Positions 6,541 to 10,609 of a stretch of DNA of 10,609 bases are shown here, in pieces; position 1 is the first letter of the stretch; each line of letters begins with the position of its first letter. This stretch comes from DASTGO01 sp035719045 (GTDB taxonomy: Bacteria; Actinomycetota; Actinomycetes; Actinomycetales; Kineosporiaceae): the NCBI GenBank assembly GCA_035719045.1, contig DASTGO010000430.1, positions 1-10,609 on the forward strand. The letters run 5' to 3'. A program made the translations under genes and the position numbers. The notes beneath the pieces are model-generated. The model searched no databases. It had not been told where the DNA came from and was given only the letters and a program-made list of their open reading frames with translations.

Positions 6541-7575
6541 GTGGAGGTCCGCGAACGGCTGGAACGCCTGCGCCGCAGGGCGGAACTGGAGCAGCGCCTG
6601 CTGTCCACCCAGGGCATCCCTGTCGCACCGCCGCCCGATCCGTCGAGCGCCCTGCCTGAGCTGTCGCCCGAGCTGCCGCGACGGCCCCTGTCCGGATGGG
6701 AGTTCGGGGACGGCGACGCCCTGCCTGAGCTGCCGCCAGATCCGCCGATCGCTCTGCCTGAGCCGTCGCCTGAGCTGCCGCCAGATCCGCCGATCGCCCT
6801 GTCAGAGTCGCCGTCCGAACTGCCACGGCGACCCCTGTCCGGATGGGAGTTCGGGGACGGCGACGCCCTGCCTGAGCTGTCGCCCGAGCTTCCGTCACGG
6901 CCCCTGTCCGGATGGGAGTTCGGGGACGGCGACGCCCTGCCTGAGCTGTCGCCCGAGCTTCCGCCACGGCCCCTGTCCGGATGGGAGTTCGAGGACGGCG
7001 ACGGCGTGGGCTGGGCGTCGTTCCGCGACGGGGAGGTGACCGAGGAGGCGGCGACTGATCCGTCCCCGGAGTCCACACCCGCCGCCGACCTCCCCGATCA
7101 CCAGGCCCGGCAGTGGCTCCCGTCGGCTCCGCCCTGGCCCGATCCCGAGGAGCCGGCGTTCGTGCCTGCAGTGCCCGCCGGCCTGCCGCCGGTGCCGCTG
7201 CAGGCACCTCCGCCCGGCTCAGCCGCGCCGGGGACGTCGGCCGAGGTTGCCGCAGGGCCGGAGCAGCCGCCGTCCCCGCTGGTCCAGGACGTGCTGACGG
7301 CCCTGCAGCCGGTGCTGGAGCGCCATCCGGGGCTGACCGTGGCGGTCTGGCCGCCCGGTGACGTCGCGACCGACCTGGCTTCGGCCGTGGTTCTGACTTT
7401 CGATGCCGCGGCCGGGCTGCGGCTGCTCACTCCCCGGCCCGCCCCGGGCGAGTACCACCGCGCCGGACCGGCGGCCCACCCGTCGGCGGATGATCCCCGG
7501 GCCGGCCGCAGCGTCGCCGCCGAACTGGCCTCGCTGCTGCGTGCGCGCGACCGAGGCGGGGCCGCCGACGACTGA
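6541..7575 (+). CDS. Proline-rich repeat protein, last gene of the conservon operon
   Basis: I do not recognise this 344-residue protein. It opens with a charged helix (VEVRERLERLRRRAELEQRL, likely a short coiled coil). Next come four copies of a repeat of about 23 residues centred on RPLSGWEFGDGDA (38-155) and mixed with PPDPPIA units, then a Pro-rich linker. A compact end domain follows at about 246-335, with PLVQDVLTALQPVLERHPGLTVAVW and ATDLASAVVLTFDAAAGLRLLTPRP. There is no signal peptide or membrane helix, so it is probably cytoplasmic. GTG 6541 lies three bases after the cvnD stop, with AGGA at 6528-6531. Its place in the operon suggests a scaffold, adaptor or effector of the CvnA-D complex; this is inference from position and repeat type. 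The repeated Trp-Glu-Phe could be a short binding motif. Confidence 0.82.
   Translation: MEVRERLERLRRRAELEQRLLSTQGIPVAPPPDPSSALPELSPELPRRPLSGWEFGDGDALPELPPDPPIALPEPSPELPPDPPIALSESPSELPRRPLSGWEFGDGDALPELSPELPSRPLSGWEFGDGDALPELSPELPPRPLSGWEFEDGDGVGWASFRDGEVTEEAATDPSPESTPAADLPDHQARQWLPSAPPWPDPEEPAFVPAVPAGLPPVPLQAPPPGSAAPGTSAEVAAGPEQPPSPLVQDVLTALQPVLERHPGLTVAVWPPGDVATDLASAVVLTFDAAAGLRLLTPRPAPGEYHRAGPAAHPSADDPRAGRSVAAELASLLRARDRGGAADD
6652..7005 (+). repeat. In-frame 69-bp minisatellite with interspersed 45-bp units
   Basis: Full units lie at 6652-6720, 6868-6936 and 6937-7005, with a 66-base version at 6802-6867. The last two differ by only about three bases, showing recent duplication. Between the first two units, two copies of a segment encoding PELPPDPPIAL (period 45 bases) are inserted. 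All four main units carry the same stretch for LSGWEF. The array keeps frame throughout and could vary in copy number between strains. Confidence 0.92.
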
Positions 7576-7600
7576 TCCGCGGGCGGGCACCGGGACCAGG

Positions 7601-7616
7601 GGAGCGGGACGGCTCC
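7601..7616. terminator. Weak hairpin between convergent genes
   Basis: GGAGC (7601-7605) pairs with GCTCC (7612-7616) around a 6-base loop, in the 47-base gap between the operon's last gene and the oppositely directed deacetylase gene. A shared bidirectional terminator would be expected here, but the stem is short and there is no T run. Confidence 0.3.
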
Positions 7617-7622
7617 GCCAGG

Positions 7623-8342
7623 TCAGCCCGTGGCGACGATTCGGAACCCCTCGGCCAGGGCGCCCTCCGGCAGTCCGCCGGTCTGGGCGGTCCGGGTGCC
7701 CCAGGTGCGCAGGAGCGCTTCCAGGTCGTCCATGTGACCGGTCTGGCTCTGGTGGGCGTACAGGGCGTCGAGCTTGCGCGGGAACGTGGCGCCGATGTCG
7801 ACGAAGTGGTCGGCGGCGGCGTCGGCCATCAGCCACAACTCCCGGACCACCCAGGGCTGCAGCCCTTCCTCGAGCAGTTCCGGATAGGCGAACGGGTTGC
7901 GGGCCGCCGGGTAGACCGCCCGCACGCAGGCCTCGCCGGCCGCCAGGTGGTCGGGGTGGCTCGCGCCGATCCGGTCCCAGTTCCGTTCCGGGGACTGGAT
8001 GAGCATCCGGTCCGGACGGACCTGCCGGATCACCCGGACGATCTCCCGCTGCAACTCGTGGCTCGGCTCCAGCCAGCCGTCCCGGAACCCGTCCAGGAAT
8101 CGGACGTCCTTGACCCCGATCGCCTCCGCGGCGGCCCGCTGTTCGGCCTCCCGGATCCCGGGCATGGCGTCCCGGGGAGTGTCGTCGAAGCCGCCCTGTT
8201 CACCACGGGTGCACAGCAGGTAGGTCACCGGGATCCCGGCGTCGACCCAGCCGGCGATCGTGCCGCTGGCACCGAAGTCGAGATCGTCCGGATGCGCGGC
8301 GACACAGAGGATGCGGGACACGTCGCAGTCGTCGAGGGGCAC
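7623..8342 (-). CDS. PIG-L (LmbE-like) family deacetylase
   Basis: This gene encodes 239 residues of the PIG-L/LmbE fold, zinc-dependent enzymes that remove N-acetyl groups from GlcNAc-type sugars. The zinc site is visible as AHPDD (16-20: His17, Asp20) and SHPDH (128-132: His132). GASGT (25-28 region), an Arg-Glu-Ala-Glu helix start (64-67) and FLDGFRDG (82-89) are also typical. There is no signal peptide, so it is cytoplasmic. The GTG at 8342 lies exactly six bases after TAGGCT and has no Shine-Dalgarno site, which suggests a leaderless transcript. A second GTG at 8321 is a less likely start. It lies downstream of a glycosyltransferase gene on the same strand. It could act on a glycan, a mycothiol-type thiol precursor or a glycopeptide; the sequence alone does not decide this. 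Confidence 0.9.
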   Translation of the reverse strand: MPLDDCDVSRILCVAAHPDDLDFGASGTIAGWVDAGIPVTYLLCTRGEQGGFDDTPRDAMPGIREAEQRAAAEAIGVKDVRFLDGFRDGWLEPSHELQREIVRVIRQVRPDRMLIQSPERNWDRIGASHPDHLAAGEACVRAVYPAARNPFAYPELLEEGLQPWVVRELWLMADAAADHFVDIGATFPRKLDALYAHQSQTGHMDDLEALLRTWGTRTAQTGGLPEGALAEGFRIVATG

Positions 8343-8348
8343 GGTGAG

Positions 8349-8354
8349 AGCCTA
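8349..8354 (-). promoter_or_regulatory. -10 box TAGGCT of a leaderless deacetylase transcript
   Basis: The minus strand reads TAGGCT, then CTCACC, then the GTG start. TAnnnT followed by six or seven bases and an RTG codon is the typical pattern of leaderless actinobacterial promoters, with transcription starting at the first base of the start codon. No convincing -35 box is seen. The lack of a ribosome site at this gene supports the call. Confidence 0.6.
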
Positions 8355-8377
8355 GGTGCCGGTCGGCCGGACGGCGC

Positions 8378-8395
8378 GGGGTGGGGTGGGGTGGG
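8378..8395 (+). other. Compact G-quadruplex motif upstream of the deacetylase promoter
   Basis: Three GGGG runs and a GGG run are separated by single T bases, the shortest possible loops and the most stable type of motif. Relative to the inferred start at 8342 it covers about -36 to -53, directly upstream of where a -35 box would sit. The G-rich strand is the template strand for the leftward genes. Folding and effect are inference. Confidence 0.6.
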
Positions 8396-8421
8396 TCACA
8401 GGATTCCGGCGTGGACGGGGG

Positions 8422-8588
8422 TCAGGTTTCCCCCGCCCCCGCATCGGAGTAGGTCCGTTCCTTGAGGGAGTAGCCCGCTGCCAGCGCTCTGGCCCGCTTC
8501 CAGCGGCGGACCACTGCTCTGACCGCTGAGGGCTCGCCCCTGCTGGCCGGGGTGAGCCTCAGCCCTGCCCTGCAGGCACTGATTCGCG
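8422..8588 (-). other. Out-of-frame C-terminal continuation of the glycosyltransferase
   Basis: In the frame shifted by one base relative to the glycosyltransferase, the minus strand encodes 55 more residues, including PSAVRAVVRRWKRARALAAG, and stops with TGA at 8424-8422. Third codon positions there are mostly G or C, as in real genes nearby. In the glycosyltransferase's own frame the last nine codons use A or T at the third position often (GAA, TCA, CCT, GCA). One missing base in the run of four C at 8589-8592 would join the two into one protein of about 357 residues. Confidence 0.6.
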
Positions 8589-9494
8589 CCCCGAGCCGAA
8601 GGCGTGTCGACCCAGGGTCCGTACCCCATCGCGGTTGCCTGTGCCGATGGCCCTGGGCAGCAGGGTCAGGGCGTGCAGGCGAGAGGACAGGTGGAGTCGG
8701 GCCGTCTGTGCTGCGCGGTTCCAGCCCTGGTCCCGCAGCCTGTCGGCGACCTCCGCGAAGTAGGTCCGCTCCTCCTGGAAGCGACTCCCGGCGACCGCAC
8801 GCGATGACGACACGCTGGCCAGGTGTCGGCGGTACTGGAAGCAGACCTCGTCGTCCACGACCATCGTCTCGCCTGCCTGGAGGAGGTCGATGACCAGTGC
8901 CAGGTCCTGGATCGTGGCCAGCCCGTCCCGGAACCCGGTGCCTTGCAGTGCCTTGGACCTCCAAGCCAGCGAAGGGAAGTAGAGCCAGTTGCCACGGAGC
9001 AGGCTGACGGCGAGATCCTCGCCCCCCAGTTCCAGCGTGCCGCTGAAGCGCGGGGCGTAGAGACGGCGCTTGGCTTCGTCGACCAGGGTCCGGGTGGGTC
9101 GGCCCTGGCTGTCGATCACCTCGACTCCGGGCTGGATGATCCCGGCGTCAGGGTGGGCGGCATGGAGTCGGCGGATTACCGCGACGTAGTTCGGCAGCAG
9201 CAGATCGTCGCACCCGAGCAGCACGGCACGGTCGGCCTCGACCAGGTCCACGCAGCGCTGGAAGTTCCGGTTGATCCCGAGATTGGTCTCGTTGCGCAGA
9301 TACCGGACCCGGTTGTCCCCGAGGTCGGCGAACCAGGTTGCGACCGTGGGGTCCGGGTAGTGGTCGTCGACCACTGTCAGTCGCCAGTTCGGATCCTCCT
9401 GGGCGATCACGCTGCCGACAGTGGCTTGCAGGAGCCCGACGTCCCCGTAGAAGGGCAGCATGAGGTCGATGACGTCCCACCGTGCGTGATCCAC
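8559..9494 (-). CDS. Family 2 glycosyltransferase, probably frameshifted near its end
   Basis: This gene encodes 311 residues as read. GT2 (GT-A fold) enzymes move a sugar from a nucleotide-sugar to an acceptor. Visible features are the opening strand DVIDLMLPFYGDVGLLQATV with QEDPNWRLTVVDD (32-44), YLRNETNLGINRNFQRCVD (65-83), the metal/nucleotide-binding LLGCDDLLLP (92-101) in place of the usual DxD, and GFRDGLATIQDLAL (187-200) with Asp197 near the catalytic base position. There is no membrane helix, so it is cytoplasmic. GTG 9494 follows TAGCAT by exactly six bases, so the transcript is probably leaderless. The frame ends in atypical codons after residue 302 while another frame continues well to 8422, so the native product is probably about 357 residues. 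The acceptor is unknown. The deacetylase gene follows on the same strand with its own promoter. Confidence 0.85.
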   Translation of the reverse strand: MDHARWDVIDLMLPFYGDVGLLQATVGSVIAQEDPNWRLTVVDDHYPDPTVATWFADLGDNRVRYLRNETNLGINRNFQRCVDLVEADRAVLLGCDDLLLPNYVAVIRRLHAAHPDAGIIQPGVEVIDSQGRPTRTLVDEAKRRLYAPRFSGTLELGGEDLAVSLLRGNWLYFPSLAWRSKALQGTGFRDGLATIQDLALVIDLLQAGETMVVDDEVCFQYRRHLASVSSSRAVAGSRFQEERTYFAEVADRLRDQGWNRAAQTARLHLSSRLHALTLLPRAIGTGNRDGVRTLGRHAFGSGRESVPAGQG

Positions 9495-9500
9495 GGGGGC

Positions 9501-9506
9501 ATGCTA
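9501..9506 (-). promoter_or_regulatory. -10 box TAGCAT of a leaderless glycosyltransferase transcript
   Basis: The minus strand reads TAGCAT, then GCCCCC, then GTG. This is the same geometry as at the deacetylase gene (8342-8354) and fits leaderless initiation. An ATG overlapping the box is in another frame. A GGAG lies 13 bases before the GTG, too far for a normal ribosome site. The -35 region (about TGAGGA) is weak. Confidence 0.6.
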
Positions 9507-9735
9507 GCTCCGGGGATCGGGGGGTCCTCACGCTGGGAGGTTCCCGGGGTGGATCCGTCCCGTCCGTCTGCGTTTGCGGTGCCCACGGATGGGTCGCAGT
9601 GGCGTTCACCTGGGCGCTTGCTGCGGGTCGTGCCTTTCCGTCCCCTTTTGGTGACAGCCGCCTGCCTCATTCGATGTCATCCATCTGTGTCACCTATGCG
9701 TCTGCTTGATGAGGCGGCCGACGGAACTCGGCCGG

Positions 9736-9822
9736 CCCGGCCGGCCGGCCGCCCGTGGAGGTGAACGGCGATGATCAGGTGGCAGCTCCTGCGACGGGCG
9801 GCCCAGCGGCCGGCCGGCCCGG
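9736..9822 (+). repeat. CCGG-rich inverted repeat around the ribosome site of the AMIN gene
   Basis: The 15 bases at 9736-9750 are complementary to 9808-9822 at 14 of 15 positions. The arms bracket both the GGAGG site (9757-9761) and the ATG (9771). A folded leader would place the start in a loop of about 57 bases. Each arm is also partly self-complementary, so local hairpins compete. The rest of the gap 9507-9735 shows no gene and no promoter I would name. Confidence 0.35.
9757..9763 (+). promoter_or_regulatory. Shine-Dalgarno site of the AMIN-like gene
   Basis: GGAGGTG lies before ATG 9771, with nine bases between GGAGG and the ATG. It is among the better ribosome sites in the window and fixes the start. 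It contrasts with the leaderless genes next door. Confidence 0.75.
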
Positions 9823-10412
9823 AAAGAATCGGCCGGAGGTGGACCGGGAGGGCTCTGGCCCTGCTGGTCGTGGCGGCTCCGGTGGCGGTGCTGGCCCCGA
9901 GCGCGGCGCAGGCGTCGGGCCCGGCGGCCGTGGCGGTGCCGTCCTGCGGGATCACCTGGGGGTCACTGGAGAAGACGGTGACCACATCGGTTCCGCCGAC
10001 CGTGAACTCCGTGGTCCGCGGGGTGCGGGCCGGCCGGCACGACTGCTACGACCGGCTGGTGATCGACCTGTCCGGTCCGGTGTCGACGGTCCGGGTGTTC
10101 TACACCGCGCAGGTGCGGATGGACGGCTCGGGGCTGGCCGTCCCGCTGCGCGGCGGTGCGAAGCTGCAGATCGTGGTGTCGGCGCCGTCGTACGACGCGG
10201 CGTACCGCCCGACGTACCGCCCGGCGAACCCCCGGGAACTGGTCGCGGTGACCGGTTACCGGACCTTCCGGCAGGTGGCCTCCGCGGGCTCCTTCGAGGG
10301 GTGGTCGACCTTCGGGCTCGGGGTCCGGGCCCGGCTGCCGATGCGGGCGCTGCTGCTGCCGGGACCGGGGACGGGTGCCCGGCTGGTGGTCGACGTGGCG
10401 CACCACTGGTGA
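9771..10412 (+). CDS. Secreted AMIN-like-domain protein
   Basis: This gene encodes 213 residues. The N-terminus is arginine-rich, followed by a hydrophobic stretch (27-42) and the cleavage-like AAQA-SG (after about residue 48), so the protein is exported. The n-region GRRWTGR leaves open whether Sec or Tat is used. The mature part has SCGITWGSLEK (58-68) and GRHDCYDRLVIDL (88-100), with Cys59 and Cys92 likely to form a disulfide. YTAQVR, LRGGAKLQIVV, YRTFRQVASAGSFEGWSTFGLGVRA-type strands and a final ARLVVDVAHHW follow. This pattern matches actinobacterial AMIN-like proteins, beta-rich domains often associated with the cell envelope. There is no lipobox cysteine at the cleavage site, so it is probably a free secreted protein. 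It has its own leader and terminator, so it is likely transcribed alone. The ligand is unknown. Confidence 0.82.
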   Translation: MIRWQLLRRAAQRPAGPERIGRRWTGRALALLVVAAPVAVLAPSAAQASGPAAVAVPSCGITWGSLEKTVTTSVPPTVNSVVRGVRAGRHDCYDRLVIDLSGPVSTVRVFYTAQVRMDGSGLAVPLRGGAKLQIVVSAPSYDAAYRPTYRPANPRELVAVTGYRTFRQVASAGSFEGWSTFGLGVRARLPMRALLLPGPGTGARLVVDVAHHW

Positions 10413-10451
10413 GGCGGGAACTGGACGAAGATCGCCCGCAGCGGTGATCGT

Positions 10452-10489
10452 GGCCGGGCCGGGAACCTCGACGGGTCCCCGGCCCGGCC
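10452..10489 (+). terminator. Strong hairpin terminator after the AMIN-like gene
   Basis: GGCCGGGCCGGG (10452-10463) pairs perfectly with 10478-10489. After one A-C mismatch, ACC (10465-10467) pairs with GGT (10474-10476) around a 6-base loop. It lies 40 bases after the stop. There is no T run, which is common for actinobacterial terminators. Confidence 0.75.
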
Positions 10490-10597
10490 CGCATCCGGCT
10501 CGTTCGGCGTCATGCCCGGCCCCGGTCCGGCCCGTGTTCGGCCGGAGGTCGGACCCCTGGCGGTGCCGATGCCGCCCGAGCTGTCGCGGCCGGGACG

Positions 10598-10603
10598 TAG
10601 GCT
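10598..10603 (+). promoter_or_regulatory. -10 box TAGGCT at the right window edge
   Basis: TAGGCT is followed by six bases and then the window ends. The same hexamer and distance precede the GTG of the deacetylase. If the pattern holds, a leaderless rightward gene starts at the first base beyond the window. No -35 box is visible. The stretch 10490-10597 holds no gene I can support. Confidence 0.35.
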
Positions 10604-10609
10604 GGTCCG

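Noticed and set aside
6652..7005. CRISPR-like regular repeats
   Set aside because: The repeats are in frame within a protein gene, directly adjoining or separated by related repeats, not by unique spacers, and no cas gene is nearby.
7623..8342. Naming the deacetylase mshB or mca (mycothiol pathway)
   Set aside because: Only general PIG-L motifs are visible, the protein is short at 239 residues, and the neighbours give no mycothiol context.
8447..8772. Possible internal duplication: AGTAGGTCCG at 8449-8458 and 8759-8768, with similar ERTY residues in the glycosyltransferase body and its shifted tail
   Set aside because: The match is ten bases in DNA and about half of 14 residues in protein, too short to separate from chance.
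9683..9710. A -10-like CTATGC/TATGCG upstream of the AMIN-like gene
   Set aside because: It does not fit TAnnnT and has no -35 partner at the right distance.

Overview
This window is high-GC DNA with very high GC at third codon positions, GTG starts, tightly overlapping genes and TAnnnT-type -10 boxes. It carries a four-gene 'conservon' (cvnA-cvnB-cvnC-cvnD). Together these point to a filamentous or soil-type actinomycete. The genus cannot be fixed from the window. No rRNA, tRNA, CRISPR array, transposase or prophage gene was seen.

Layout. Positions 1-722 hold no convincing gene. This stretch carries three AGCGCT-centred LacI-family-like operator candidates (the best is a perfect 14-bp palindrome), a leftward -35 box running off the left edge, a 19-bp tandem duplication that forms a G-quadruplex motif, and an AT-richer stretch upstream of the operon. 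Positions 723-7575 are one rightward operon of six genes: a two-TM sensor-only membrane protein, then CvnA (NIT-type sensor, HAMP, HATPase), CvnB (roadblock/LC7), CvnC (DUF742), CvnD (small GTPase-like) and a proline-rich protein with a 69-bp minisatellite. The first four junctions overlap by 4, 4, 4 and 23 bases, and the last has a 3-base gap, so translation is probably coupled throughout.

Positions 7623-9494 are two leftward genes, a PIG-L (LmbE-like) deacetylase and a family-2 glycosyltransferase. Each starts with GTG lying exactly six bases after a TAnnnT box, which is the arrangement of leaderless actinobacterial transcripts. The glycosyltransferase frame appears broken near its 3' end at a run of four C (plus strand); a well-coded continuation of 55 residues lies in another frame. 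Positions 9771-10412 encode a secreted AMIN-like-domain protein with a good Shine-Dalgarno site, followed by a strong hairpin terminator. The window ends with TAGGCT plus six bases, which predicts a leaderless gene starting at the first base beyond the edge.

How the genes may work together. Known conservons are thought to form a membrane-associated complex in which a kinase-like sensor (CvnA) acts on a roadblock protein, a DUF742 protein and a GTPase. Here the operon adds a second membrane sensor, whose extracellular part is about the same size (265 residues) as that of CvnA, and a cytoplasmic repeat protein. I infer a six-component version with a paired sensor and a scaffold- or effector-like partner. 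This expanded conservon is the most interesting object in the window. The deacetylase and glycosyltransferase fit sugar or glycolipid modification, but their substrates cannot be read from sequence.
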